Assembly (NCBI GenBank): GCA_023411215.1
Contig: JAEYOY010000072.1
Coordinates: 1 to 63,274, forward strand
Direction of reading: 5' to 3'
DNA length: 63,274 bases
Origin: Bacillota bacterium
Lineage (GTDB): Bacteria > Bacillota > Clostridia > Lachnospirales > Lachnospiraceae
Shown: in pieces, positions 33,506-41,189 of the stretch
Layout: every line of letters begins with the position of its first letter
How positions within the stretch are numbered: position 1 is the first letter of the stretch
Notes under the pieces: generated by a model
Databases searched by the model: none
What the model was told of the DNA's origin: nothing
The model's input: the letters and a program-made list of their open reading frames with translations, nothing else
Translations under genes and position numbers: made by a program

Positions 33506-34999
33506 ATGGGCGAATGTTTTTTAGTTAGACGAGGCGGAGGAAATAACACATCTGATGCCACAATTACACCATCAAAAGTATTAGAGGGTGAAATTGGTTA
33601 CGGTAAAGATGGTAAGGTTATTGGTGCTATTCCGATTAAATCAGCACAAATCTACACCCCAAGCACAGCAGATCAGATTATTTCAGCAGAACAGTATCTA
33701 GGTGGAGCGCAGACTATTAAGGGTGATGCAAATCTCATACCGGCTAATATACCAAAAGGTATGACGATATTTGATATTACAGGTGAGATGGAATCCAGTA
33801 CCGAAATCACAGGACAAGGCGAAGCATCTGGTATTTGCTATGAAGCGATATCCAAAGGTAATTTATTAACCACAAGAAGATATTTTGGATTTGGAACACC
33901 AGTACAGATAGCTAACCCAAGTGTACTCCCTGGAAACACTGCAAGATGTGTAGATTACACTTCTGATGGAATATATATGGCTGTTGGATATCAAGTTGTA
34001 TCTCCTTATCTTAATATCTATAAATGGGATGGTAGTGCTTACATAAAATTAGCTAATCCTACTGGAGGGCTTCCTTCTGGTGCTGTCTATGGTGTTGCAT
34101 TCAGTCCGGACAAAGAACACTTGGCTGTCGCAATGATGGGATCTCCGTATTTTGCAATCTATAAACGAAATGGTGATGTCTTTACTAAGTTAGCTAATCC
34201 TAGTGTTATGCCAACATCTGATTGTTATAGTGTAAAGTATAGCCCAGATGGTCTTTATCTATTTGTTGGGTGTCTTTCAACTCCGTATATTAACATATAT
34301 AAGAGGAGCGGTGACACATACACTAAGCTAGCAAACCCTAGCACATTGCCAACGGGGCAAGTAAATGACATAGTGTCTAGCCCAGATATGATTCATCTAT
34401 TCGTTGCACATAGAACGACTCCGTTTTTTACAATATATAAACGTAACGTAGATGTTTTCTCTAAATTAGCCAACCCTGGTGTGCTACCAACTTCTGATGG
34501 AAGCGGAGTAGACATTACTAATGACGGAAGTCTTGTGGCTATTAGTCAAAATAATACACGCTATGTTCTTATATATACTAAAAGCGGAGATGTGATTACT
34601 AAACTACCTGATACAATTATGTTACCAGGAAGTGGTAGCTATAGTTGTGTAAGGTTTAGCGGTGATGATAAATACATAATAACAACGCATTCAGCTACTC
34701 CGTTCTTGACCATCTACAGGAGAGAAGGTACTGACTTTATTAAAGAAGATGGACCAAGCGTTTTACCACCTGGCAATGCACTGTTTGCTGCTTATAACCC
34801 AATACAGCCTCATTTAGCCGTAGTAGGTGTTAATGAACCTTACATCACGATTTACAAAGCAGACATACTAGGTGATTATCTACATAAATATTTAGGATTC
34901 ACAGACTTTTATTACAAAAACTATATCAACTTTGGTTATGCAAATGAAGATGGAATCATTGATGATGTCATTGACATAACTACTTTACCAATGAAATAA
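33506..34999 (+). CDS. Tail fibre with seven-repeat beta-propeller
   Basis: This is a 497-residue protein. After an N-terminal tail-attachment region (residues 1-130) come seven repeats of 46-47 residues. The consensus is KLANPSVLPT, then V-x-YSPDG-x-YL-V, then TPY-x-x-IYKR-G-D. Seven repeats predict a closed seven-bladed propeller, a plausible receptor-binding head. The gene has no TTGACRGC motif, unlike its neighbours, so it may be a recent gain. Confidence 0.8.
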   Translation: MGECFLVRRGGGNNTSDATITPSKVLEGEIGYGKDGKVIGAIPIKSAQIYTPSTADQIISAEQYLGGAQTIKGDANLIPANIPKGMTIFDITGEMESSTEITGQGEASGICYEAISKGNLLTTRRYFGFGTPVQIANPSVLPGNTARCVDYTSDGIYMAVGYQVVSPYLNIYKWDGSAYIKLANPTGGLPSGAVYGVAFSPDKEHLAVAMMGSPYFAIYKRNGDVFTKLANPSVMPTSDCYSVKYSPDGLYLFVGCLSTPYINIYKRSGDTYTKLANPSTLPTGQVNDIVSSPDMIHLFVAHRTTPFFTIYKRNVDVFSKLANPGVLPTSDGSGVDITNDGSLVAISQNNTRYVLIYTKSGDVITKLPDTIMLPGSGSYSCVRFSGDDKYIITTHSATPFLTIYRREGTDFIKEDGPSVLPPGNALFAAYNPIQPHLAVVGVNEPYITIYKADILGDYLHKYLGFTDFYYKNYINFGYANEDGIIDDVIDITTLPMK

Positions 35000-35012
35000 G
35001 GAGGGAATCATT

Positions 35013-35288
35013 ATGAAATTTTACTTACAGGTTAGAGAGGACGGTATTATAACCGATGCCATTGATTACCAATATAGTGATTACATTGAGCATGAAGCAG
35101 ACAGTCTGCCTATAGGTGTTCATGGCGGTTGGTATAAACTTGAGAATGGTGTTATTGTGGAACACCCTGAGTTAAGACCATTCAATGAGGCTAACGAATT
35201 AATTCAGTTCATGAGGGAACAGCTAGCTATGCAAGAACAAGCTATACTTGAGCTATCTATGACAATTGGAGGTGCCATGAATGTTTAA
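35013..35288 (+). CDS. Small tail-fibre accessory protein
   Basis: This is a 91-residue protein. The N-terminus (FYLQVREDGIITDAIDY) and WYKLENG resemble fibre-associated small proteins, and a C-terminal coiled coil follows. It follows the propeller gene and overlaps the XkdX-like gene. Confidence 0.65.
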   Translation: MKFYLQVREDGIITDAIDYQYSDYIEHEADSLPIGVHGGWYKLENGVIVEHPELRPFNEANELIQFMREQLAMQEQAILELSMTIGGAMNV

Positions 35289-35421
35289 TACCGAGAGTGG
35301 ATTAGTAAAGTTGTGGGTAAAGAATATCCAAGCAGAGAATAGTCATTACACAATGGAAATGGTGCCAAATATAAGTAATTTGAGAGAAATAGTTTATGGG
35401 GTACTTGACAGTACACAGTAA
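35281..35421 (+). CDS. Small XkdX-like protein
   Basis: This is a 46-residue protein reading from MFNTESGLVKLWVKNIQ to REIVYGVLDSTQ. Short proteins of the XkdX type with a Trp-containing helix are regularly found here, between tail fibres and holin genes. It overlaps the previous gene by eight bases and ends before a terminator. The role is unknown. Confidence 0.6.
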   Translation: MFNTESGLVKLWVKNIQAENSHYTMEMVPNISNLREIVYGVLDSTQ

Positions 35422-35429
35422 TCTTTCTT

Positions 35430-35463
35430 GAGCCATGGGTTTTATAACCTGTGGCTCTATTTA
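35430..35463 (+). terminator. Terminator between tail and lysis genes
   Basis: GAGCCATGGGTT and AACCTGTGGCTC arms are followed by TATTTAAT. Confidence 0.65.
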
Positions 35464-35490
35464 ATCTAACGAAAATAGAGGTATTCTCCT

Positions 35491-35823
35491 ATGGGTGAAT
35501 TTATAGCAAAGTATTGGCTTGAAGCTGTATTTGGATTAATTACACTTGCTTTGACAGCATGGGTTCGTCATCTAAGTAAGCAAAATAAGATTAGAAAAGC
35601 GGAGCAAGAAGCTATCAAGAAAGGCATACAGGCACTTTTAAGGGATGGGATTATCAACCAGTACAATAAATACATGGAGAAGAAATACATACCTATTTAC
35701 GCCATGGAGAATGTAGAAGCCATGTATAAAGAATACCATGCGCTTGGTGGTAATGGAACTATTACGGAGTTATATGAGGACTTACAGGATTTGCCTCACA
35801 GAAAGGAAGATGTGAAGCCATGA
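35491..35823 (+). CDS. Membrane-anchored phage protein near holins
   Basis: This is a 110-residue protein. One membrane span (residues 8-25) is followed by a basic helical domain that ends in a Tyr-rich segment. Proteins like this precede the holin in many Firmicute phages; it could be a holin partner. It overlaps the next gene by four bases. Confidence 0.6.
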   Translation: MGEFIAKYWLEAVFGLITLALTAWVRHLSKQNKIRKAEQEAIKKGIQALLRDGIINQYNKYMEKKYIPIYAMENVEAMYKEYHALGGNGTITELYEDLQDLPHRKEDVKP

Positions 35824-36044
35824 TTCAGAAAAAAGGGCGATATTCAAAATTTATTGTAACAGCCGTGATTGTACTAAACATACTTTTCACGGCTGCTGTT
35901 TTATATGTGTTTTTGAAAACTGGTAATGAGCCGTCAACATTAATCGCTTCATGGTTTGCGTTCACGACAGGCGAGCTTTTGATGCTATCAAGTATCAAAA
36001 AAGTGAAAGAAAAGAAAGGATCGGGTGAAAAGGATGAAAATTAA
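35820..36044 (+). CDS. Small two-span membrane protein
   Basis: This is a 74-residue protein with two hydrophobic segments (residues 12-32 and 41-57) and a charged C-terminus (KKVKEKKGSG). The topology is that of a holin or antiholin. It overlaps the following holin gene. Confidence 0.65.
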   Translation: MIQKKGRYSKFIVTAVIVLNILFTAAVLYVFLKTGNEPSTLIASWFAFTTGELLMLSSIKKVKEKKGSGEKDEN

Positions 36045-36243
36045 TTGGATACAGAAACTGACTAGCAGAAAGTTTTGGGCCGCCTTAATCGGGTTTGTTA
36101 CAGCCGTTTTGACAGCATTTAACGTGGATAATCTCACGATCGAACAGGTTATTGCAATTATAACCGCTTGCTCCACTCTGATAGCTTATATAATCGGGGA
36201 AGGAATGGTTGATAGCGCAAGAATAAATAAGGGTGGTGAATAA
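36034..36243 (+). CDS. Phage holin
   Basis: This is a 69-residue holin. MKINWIQKLTSRKFWAALIG is the common N-terminus of a Firmicute phage holin family. Two membrane spans follow, around residues 13-29 and 39-55. Holins pierce the membrane to release endolysin. The gene directly precedes the endolysin. Confidence 0.85.
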   Translation: MKINWIQKLTSRKFWAALIGFVTAVLTAFNVDNLTIEQVIAIITACSTLIAYIIGEGMVDSARINKGGE

Positions 36244-36245
36244 CC

Positions 36246-37025
36246 ATGGCTATTAAAATCGGACATGCATCCATAGATGAAAACGGTAAAATCTCCGGCG
36301 GTAAAGCAGGGGATCAAACCGGCAAAGAAATCCATATTCGAAATTGGTACTCCAAGCCATGGAATGTATATCTGGAATGCACGGATAAGATTCTGGCAGA
36401 TAAAGCAACTAAAATCATGGATGAAATCTGTAAGAATGACAATTTTGGTTATGACCAGGTTGAACGTTGGACAGGCTATAATTCCATTGTTAAAAACAGG
36501 TATGTTATTGCTCCGTCAAAGGGTGAATTCGATTGTTCGAGCTTGATTATTACCTGCTACATACTAGCCGGATTACCTATGTCGGTGGATGGTTATACAG
36601 GGAACCTCAAGGCTAAGTTACTCAAAACAGGGAAGTTTATAGCCTATACCGATAAAGATCATCTTAACTCTGATAAATATGCTAGGCGTGGCGGTATATA
36701 TCTTAAAGAGGGTAGCCATGTCGTGATGGCATTGGAAGATGGGTCTGCTTATGCGAACCCTTATCCAGAGCCGACGGATACGGTTTATTATGATGCGGTC
36801 AATCAGAAGATTGTATGCAAAGGCGATGCCGTCAAATGGGTACAATGGGAATTGATCGCTGACGGCATAACCGAGGTTGTCCTTGACAGCAAGAAAAAGA
36901 AGCTTACCATTGATGGGGAATGCGGACGAATTACCGATGCCGGTATCCGGGAATATCAGCGGAAGCACGGACTTACAATTGACGGCAAAGCAGGACCTAA
37001 AACCAGAACCGAAATGAAAAAATAA
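36246..37025 (+). CDS. Endolysin: cysteine amidase/peptidase with peptidoglycan-binding domain
   Basis: This is a 259-residue lysis enzyme. The N-terminal catalytic domain has the nucleophile Cys97 in EFDCSSLI and His158 in GSHVVMAL, as in the NlpC/P60-like group. The C-terminal 65 residues (VKWVQWEL, DGECGRITDAGIREYQRKHG, GPKTRTEM) form a PG_binding_1 domain. No signal peptide is seen, so release depends on the holin. It ends the late operon at a strong terminator. Confidence 0.9.
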   Translation: MAIKIGHASIDENGKISGGKAGDQTGKEIHIRNWYSKPWNVYLECTDKILADKATKIMDEICKNDNFGYDQVERWTGYNSIVKNRYVIAPSKGEFDCSSLIITCYILAGLPMSVDGYTGNLKAKLLKTGKFIAYTDKDHLNSDKYARRGGIYLKEGSHVVMALEDGSAYANPYPEPTDTVYYDAVNQKIVCKGDAVKWVQWELIADGITEVVLDSKKKKLTIDGECGRITDAGIREYQRKHGLTIDGKAGPKTRTEMKK

Positions 37026-37035
37026 TATACATAAC

Positions 37036-37085
37036 AAACCCCTCAATGCTTAGGAATATTATCCTTACAAAGAGGGGTTTTTTTA
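37036..37085 (+). terminator. Terminator of late operon
   Basis: AAACCCCTC and GAGGGGTTT arms are followed by seven T. It also separates the late operon from the opposing cargo genes and may act in both directions. Confidence 0.85.
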
Positions 37086-37772
37086 TTATCCAAAATATGA
37101 ACATTCTTTCGCAAGCGAACGCAGGTATTTATCAATGGTTTTAAAATTAAGCCACTCTGTTTTCCTCTTTGTTATTTCCGTTGTTGGTGGATTGTTGGCC
37201 ATCTCATTATATAGTGAGTTTAGCTCGTTGTACACCAATTTCCACGCTGACTTAAAATCGTCGTATTCCTCTCCCTCCATGGCAATAATTTTGTCGTTGT
37301 ATTGTAATAGTTTAGTCATATTTTTTTCGAGGTTTTCAATGGTAGTATTAAAATCTTCACCGTATGAGCATTCGCCAAATCTTGTATAATTATCAAGCAC
37401 AAAGAAGCCATAGCCTATTATGTCTAAACTAGCAAAATTATAAGCATCATAAGGCCTCATGTTATTAATGTTTTCGATAACAGTGATTTTGCAAGTATAC
37501 TTTTTACTGCCTACTTTAGCTGTGATTATCGCCTTTCCGCAGTTGTCAGCGCTTACAACACCTTCTGAAGATACAGTAGCAACATTTTTGTTTGTTGTAT
37601 TCCACACTATAGTTGTTTTTTCTTTAGCATTCAAAAGTTTTAAAGTAAATGTATCTCCGTGTACTAATTCCATTTTCTTTACACTTATGCTGATATTTTC
37701 TTGTGCCCTAGCCACAACTGGCGAAGCCGTTGCCAGTACTAAAATCAGAATTACCGACAAAAGTCTTTTCAT
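37086..37772 (-). CDS. Secreted protein with bacterial Ig-like (BIG2) domain
   Basis: This is a 228-residue protein with a typical signal peptide (MKRLLSVILILVLATASPVV). Residues 28-100 form a BIG2 Ig-like domain (TTNKNVATVSSEGVVSADNCG). A helical C-terminal domain follows. It is on the minus strand, opposite to the late genes, under a sigma-70 promoter almost the same as that of the lipoprotein gene upstream. Such genes are often expressed in the lysogen and act at the cell surface, for example in superinfection exclusion. That role is inference. Confidence 0.75.
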   Translation of the reverse strand: MKRLLSVILILVLATASPVVARAQENISISVKKMELVHGDTFTLKLLNAKEKTTIVWNTTNKNVATVSSEGVVSADNCGKAIITAKVGSKKYTCKITVIENINNMRPYDAYNFASLDIIGYGFFVLDNYTRFGECSYGEDFNTTIENLEKNMTKLLQYNDKIIAMEGEEYDDFKSAWKLVYNELNSLYNEMANNPPTTEITKRKTEWLNFKTIDKYLRSLAKECSYFG

Positions 37773-37800
37773 GATATCCCTCCTTAGTGTTTATAATTGG

Positions 37801-37829
37801 ATTATAATACCAATGGGTTAATTTGTAAA
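37801..37829 (-). promoter_or_regulatory. Promoter of the Ig-like gene
   Basis: On the minus strand, TTTACA, 17 bases, TATAAT. It is nearly identical over about 40 bases to the promoter at 38409-38437, including the element CCCATTGGTA in the spacer. Confidence 0.8.
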
Positions 37830-37872
37830 CAAAAAGAAAAACCCATCAATTTTAGTAAAGAGGTGTACTTTA

Positions 37873-38385
37873 TTATTCATTCAAGGCACTATTTAAACTT
37901 TCTATAGAGTTATTAACCATTTCTATATAATCGTTACTCGCCAAAAAATCAGTCTTAATATTCCCTAAATCAGAAGCATCTATAAAAATCTCCATTATTG
38001 GTAATTCGTCTTTATTTACAGCCTTGATATACATGAGCCTTGGGTCGTTATCGCTTATTAATACTGGCATGGTCCGTAGGTTAATCATCACCATAGAAAT
38101 AAATATATCAATAGAGGTTTCGCCTATCTTGTCAAGGGTAGTAATCAATCCGGATGTATTATTATCTATCGCATATGTTGTTGCATCATCAAACATTGTG
38201 GAGCCCCATTTAGATATAAATGAGTCATTGCCTTGTGAAACATCTAATAATGGCAATATGCTGGATGCTTCTAATAGATTACTGTATTTTTCTTGTAATT
38301 CATCGTATTCCTCTTTGGATACTCCGGCACTACATCCTGTCAAAAATAATGCTACAATTAGTATTGTGATTACAATACGCTTCAT
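37873..38385 (-). CDS. Lipoprotein (candidate superinfection exclusion)
   Basis: This is a 170-residue protein with signal peptide and lipobox LFLTGC, so it is tethered to the outer face of the membrane. A short coiled coil (residues 22-45) and a globular part follow. Phage lipoproteins in this position, such as Ltp of TP-J34, block DNA entry of related phages, but I cannot show homology. The promoter is an excellent sigma-70 match. The region has no TTGACRGC motif. Confidence 0.75.
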   Translation of the reverse strand: MKRIVITILIVALFLTGCSAGVSKEEYDELQEKYSNLLEASSILPLLDVSQGNDSFISKWGSTMFDDATTYAIDNNTSGLITTLDKIGETSIDIFISMVMINLRTMPVLISDNDPRLMYIKAVNKDELPIMEIFIDASDLGNIKTDFLASNDYIEMVNNSIESLNSALNE

Positions 38386-38408
38386 ATCATCCCTCCTTTT
38401 ATAACTGG

Positions 38409-38437
38409 ATTATACTACCAATGGGGTAATTTGTCAA
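38409..38437 (-). promoter_or_regulatory. Promoter of the lipoprotein gene
   Basis: On the minus strand, TTGACA, 17 bases, TATAAT, a near-consensus promoter. It is duplicated at 37801-37829. Confidence 0.85.
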
Positions 38438-38613
38438 AAGAAAACCCCACATTGCTGCGAGGCTCTCTTCATTTCTTAATTTCTAAAGGGTAGCTATATA
38501 ATATCATGTTTGTCATTACTTGGGTAATTGGCAAAATAGAGAAAAATAACGACAATAATATACAATTTAAATAAATCGTACTGATCGAGTAAATCTAATA
38601 TATCTTATATATT

Positions 38614-38796
38614 TTATGTTTTTTCTACTTCATGACGTTGGATGTCCGTGAGGTCTGATATACTATCTTCACCTAAATAAACCGATATTACTTTATCCCC
38701 ACGCACCAGTAACATTTCTTTCCCTGCTATCAGGATTCCATAAATGTTTTTACCTAAATAAGCCAATTGGCATAATATATACTTGAAAACAAACAA
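38614..38796 (-). CDS. Possible small hypothetical protein
   Basis: This open frame of 60 codons starts at TTG with no clear ribosome site. The sequence GKEMLLVRGDKVISVYLG looks like a real protein segment, but there is no other support. It lies in the otherwise empty stretch between the lipoprotein gene and the immunity region. Confidence 0.3.
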   Translation of the reverse strand: MFVFKYILCQLAYLGKNIYGILIAGKEMLLVRGDKVISVYLGEDSISDLTDIQRHEVEKT

Positions 38797-38945
38797 ATGT
38801 TCTGATAAAATAACTATAAGGCGGCTGCAAATACTTGTTTATGACACGATGGATGACTTATCATTAAGCATAATTATGTATAACTCAAAAAAGGAGGAAT
38901 ACATATACGATGATTTCTATTAACAGGGCTGAGGGAGGCTGCACT

Positions 38946-39158
38946 ATGGACAAGGATTTTGAGGATTATATTGCTAAAAGATGCGAAAAGGCATTGATCA
39001 ACGACAAAGAATACCAGGAGTTACAAAAGCAAGCTATTAATGCGTACAGACAGAAAGATATTGAGAAATACTGTGAATGCAATATTCTTCTTCAAGGCGT
39101 TACTCAGAAGGTGAGTTATATGGTAGCTCTAAAAGATGCAAAGTATATTTATAGTTAA
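38946..39158 (+). CDS. Small helical hypothetical protein
   Basis: This is a 70-residue charged helical protein (DFEDYIAKRCEKALINDKEY). The start at 38946 follows GAGGGAGG; another ATG at 38910 has AAGGAGG farther away. It faces the repressor gene and shares a bidirectional terminator with it. It may be active in the lysogen. Confidence 0.55.
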   Translation: MDKDFEDYIAKRCEKALINDKEYQELQKQAINAYRQKDIEKYCECNILLQGVTQKVSYMVALKDAKYIYS

Positions 39159-39163
39159 AGAGG

Positions 39164-39200
39164 AACTGCGGTCAAATCATTGACCGCAGTTTAATTATTT
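39164..39200. terminator. Bidirectional terminator between convergent genes
   Basis: AACTGCGGTCAA and TTGACCGCAGTT form a perfect 12-bp stem with a 4-nt loop. A-rich and T-rich tails suit both directions. Confidence 0.85.
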
Positions 39201-39551
39201 TTGTTTAAAAGTTTTTTGTATAAAATCAGAAATCGATTCAATACTATCTTTTGGTATATCTTTTACGGTATCAAAAAGTTCAATCAATTCAGGTCTATTA
39301 ATAATTATTTCAGCTATTTGCCTCACTCTTATATCAATATAATGTTCTTCACGTTGCTTTCCACACAGGAAATTCATGTCGACATTAAAGTAGTCAGCTA
39401 TCGCTTCTAATGTTTCAAGTTCTGGTGTTCTTATACCCTGTTCCCAATTACCAACAGCACTTCTTCCTACACCTATTTTGCCTGCTATTTCTTCTTGACT
39501 TAATCCTTCTCTTATTCTTAATGATTTAAAAACATTTTTAAATTCACTCAT
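39195..39551 (-). CDS. CI-like phage repressor (HTH XRE)
   Basis: This is a 118-residue repressor. The HTH is LSQEEIAGKIGVGRSAVGNW with the usual EQGIRTPELETLEAIADYF after it. The C-terminal 50 residues would dimerise; no LexA-type peptidase domain is present, so induction may need another protein such as a metallopeptidase. AAAGGAG precedes the ATG. Its promoter and that of the Cro-like gene are covered by the 15-bp operators at 39585-39683. Confidence 0.85.
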   Translation of the reverse strand: MSEFKNVFKSLRIREGLSQEEIAGKIGVGRSAVGNWEQGIRTPELETLEAIADYFNVDMNFLCGKQREEHYIDIRVRQIAEIIINRPELIELFDTVKDIPKDSIESISDFIQKTFKQK

Positions 39552-39579
39552 CTTCACTCTCCTTTACAAATTTTTTACA

Positions 39580-39609
39580 ATTATAACACATAGCGTGTCA
39601 ATTTGTCTA
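39580..39609 (-). promoter_or_regulatory. Repressor maintenance promoter
   Basis: On the minus strand, TAGACA, 18 bases, TATAAT. Operator O1 lies in the spacer. Confidence 0.6.
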
Positions 39610-39683
39610 CTATTTTTTACACATATGGTGTTGACACATTTAGTGTCAAGTGGTATTATGTATTTACAGACACGGATAGTGTC
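39585..39683. promoter_or_regulatory. Operators O1-O4 of the immunity switch
   Basis: Palindromes of the form GACAC-N5-GTGTC lie at 39585-39599, 39618-39632, 39633-39647 and 39669-39683. O3 (GACACATTTAGTGTC) and O4 are perfect at both ends, and O1 and O2 are weaker. They overlap both promoters, as expected for CI and Cro control. Confidence 0.85.
39631..39659 (+). promoter_or_regulatory. Early rightward promoter (lytic)
   Basis: TTGACA, 17 bases, TATTAT. O3 covers the -35 and spacer and O4 lies downstream, so a bound repressor would block it. It should drive the Cro-like gene and the early operon. Confidence 0.75.
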
Positions 39684-39715
39684 GAAATAAAATTACTTAT
39701 GAGAGGATTGAGGGA

Positions 39716-39913
39716 ATGGATAAGAAAAAAATCGGAAAAAGATTAATCGAATTGCGAGGTAATAAAACAAGAGAGGAAGTCGCTATTGACCTTAAAATCA
39801 GCTATTCTGCTTTGCAGATGTATGAAAACGGCGAGCGTATTCCGAGGGATGAAATCAAAATAAAGATTGCCAACTATTACAGCGTATCGGTTCAGTCTAT
39901 TTTTTTTGACTAG
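39716..39913 (+). CDS. Cro-like regulator (HTH XRE)
   Basis: This is a 65-residue small HTH protein (IGKRLIELRGNKTREEVAID, SYSALQMYENGERIP). The size and position opposite the repressor fit Cro. It is the first gene of the early rightward transcript. A fifth operator lies just after its stop codon. Confidence 0.82.
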   Translation: MDKKKIGKRLIELRGNKTREEVAIDLKISYSALQMYENGERIPRDEIKIKIANYYSVSVQSIFFD

Positions 39914-39917
39914 TAAT

Positions 39918-39932
39918 GACACAGATAGTGTC
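39918..39932. promoter_or_regulatory. Operator O5 downstream of cro-like gene
   Basis: GACACAGATAGTGTC is a perfect match to the immunity operator, placed between the Cro-like and SleB-like genes. A bound repressor here could act as a roadblock to read-through. Confidence 0.8.
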
Positions 39933-39947
39933 CATATGGAGGTCGAA

Positions 39948-40478
39948 ATGAAAAAATTATTACTCTTGATGGTGTTTCTTCTTATGTTATTGCCGTCAAG
40001 TAAAGCTTATGCTTATGAGGAACCAGTAGCCGGAATGTCGGTTGTTATTGACAGTATCGAAACCAATGAAATCGATGAAGCAATGGACAAGGTAATCTTC
40101 AGCAACCATGAATTACAAGTCCTATATCGCATCGTTGAAGCTGAGGCTACAGGCTGTAGTATGGAGGCAAAAAAGAACATTGCAAGTGTCATTATCAACC
40201 GAGTACATAACAGAGAGTTTCCGGACAGGATATCGGATGCAGTATTTCAAAGGGTAAGAGGTTATTATCAATTCTCACCAATACTTGACGGCAGATATTG
40301 GGAGGTTGAGGTCATAAAGGAAACAGTACAAGCCGTCAATGATGTAATCGGCAACGGGGTAACAACTAAGGCACTTTATTTTACGGTAATAGACCAAATC
40401 TCACAGAAGAATAGAAGTTGGTTTAACAATCTGGAGTACCTTTTTACGGACGACTCCGGGACAAGTTATTTTAAGTAA
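39948..40478 (+). CDS. Secreted SleB-like cell wall hydrolase
   Basis: This is a 176-residue protein with a signal peptide (LLLLMVFLLMLLPSSKAYA). A Hydrolase_2 domain follows, with the catalytic Glu in LYRIVEAEATGCS and the conserved IASVIINRVHNREFP. SleB-type enzymes cut peptidoglycan in spore cortex and cell walls. An early secreted wall enzyme directly after the Cro-like gene is unusual. TGGAGG precedes the ATG. It carries three TTGACGGC motifs. Confidence 0.8.
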   Translation: MKKLLLLMVFLLMLLPSSKAYAYEEPVAGMSVVIDSIETNEIDEAMDKVIFSNHELQVLYRIVEAEATGCSMEAKKNIASVIINRVHNREFPDRISDAVFQRVRGYYQFSPILDGRYWEVEVIKETVQAVNDVIGNGVTTKALYFTVIDQISQKNRSWFNNLEYLFTDDSGTSYFK

Positions 40479-40499
40479 ATGAACAAGGAGGGATGCCTC

Positions 40500-40694
40500 A
40501 TGAAATATTATCGTATCTGCCCGAATTGTAATTCAAATTTAGACCCAAATGAGAAATGTGAGTGTGAGGGTGTTCCGGTTATTAATAGTAAGTCCAATCC
40601 AAAATCATTTGTTTGGTCCGAGCAATACCGAAGAATGAAGAACGAGTTAATCGCAAGTTTGAACCAGGGGAGGGTGATACATGAAAATAATTAA
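40500..40694 (+). CDS. Small zinc-binding protein
   Basis: This is a 64-residue protein. CPNCNSNL and CEC near the N-terminus form a probable zinc site, followed by a basic helix. AAGGAGGG precedes the ATG. It overlaps the next gene by 14 bases. The function is unknown. Confidence 0.6.
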   Translation: MKYYRICPNCNSNLDPNEKCECEGVPVINSKSNPKSFVWSEQYRRMKNELIASLNQGRVIHENN

Positions 40695-40926
40695 GGGTAT
40701 ATGCGGTTTTATTGTGTTTGTTTGCATCATAGCAATGGCGTTAGCTGCAATGACATTCGAAGTTGAAACGATCAACCTAGCAACAGTACTTCTTCTGGTT
40801 ACGGCTCTTACTTTGACAGCACTCATAGCATTTATCATCTACATAGCAATCGAGCGTAGCGACAAAATACGGATTGACTTTATGAAGTTTATCAGGGAGG
40901 AATACAGCAAGAAAAAACGCCCATGA
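40681..40926 (+). CDS. Two-span membrane protein
   Basis: This is an 81-residue protein with two hydrophobic spans (residues 3-24 and 33-58) and a charged cytoplasmic tail (REEYSKKKRP). It could be an early exclusion or membrane-anchoring protein. GGGAGGGTGAT precedes the start. Confidence 0.6.
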   Translation: MKIIKGICGFIVFVCIIAMALAAMTFEVETINLATVLLLVTALTLTALIAFIIYIAIERSDKIRIDFMKFIREEYSKKKRP

Positions 40927-40993
40927 GCTGCAACTCAAAAGGCGCTAAGGAAAACTATCAATTTAATCTTATATCCAAAAGGAGGATATGTCA

Positions 40994-41185
40994 ATGAGGA
41001 AATTATTAAGAGCAACACTCAGACATCAAGCTTACATATCACATACAGGGCATAAGGGGTTTAAGTATCTCTGGAAACAGTATCGGATTAAAACTGGTCA
41101 CATGGTTGTTGAGGATAAGCCAGTTAAGCAGAGAAGTGCTTGGAACAGAGCAATTCATAATATTTTTGGAGGAAAGAGAGGGTAA
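40994..41185 (+). CDS. Small basic protein
   Basis: This is a 63-residue, very basic protein (RATLRHQAYISHTGHKG) that could bind nucleic acid. AGGAGG lies at the correct distance for the ATG at 40994, while the one at 40988 is too near. The function is unknown. Confidence 0.55.
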   Translation: MRKLLRATLRHQAYISHTGHKGFKYLWKQYRIKTGHMVVEDKPVKQRSAWNRAIHNIFGGKRG

Positions 41186-41189
41186 GAGG

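Noticed and set aside
30235..34999. Diversity-generating retroelement acting on tail fibres
   Set aside because: No reverse transcriptase gene or template repeat is seen nearby.
37086..38385. Toxin-antitoxin pair
   Set aside because: Both proteins carry export signals and each has its own promoter, which does not fit a toxin-antitoxin operon.
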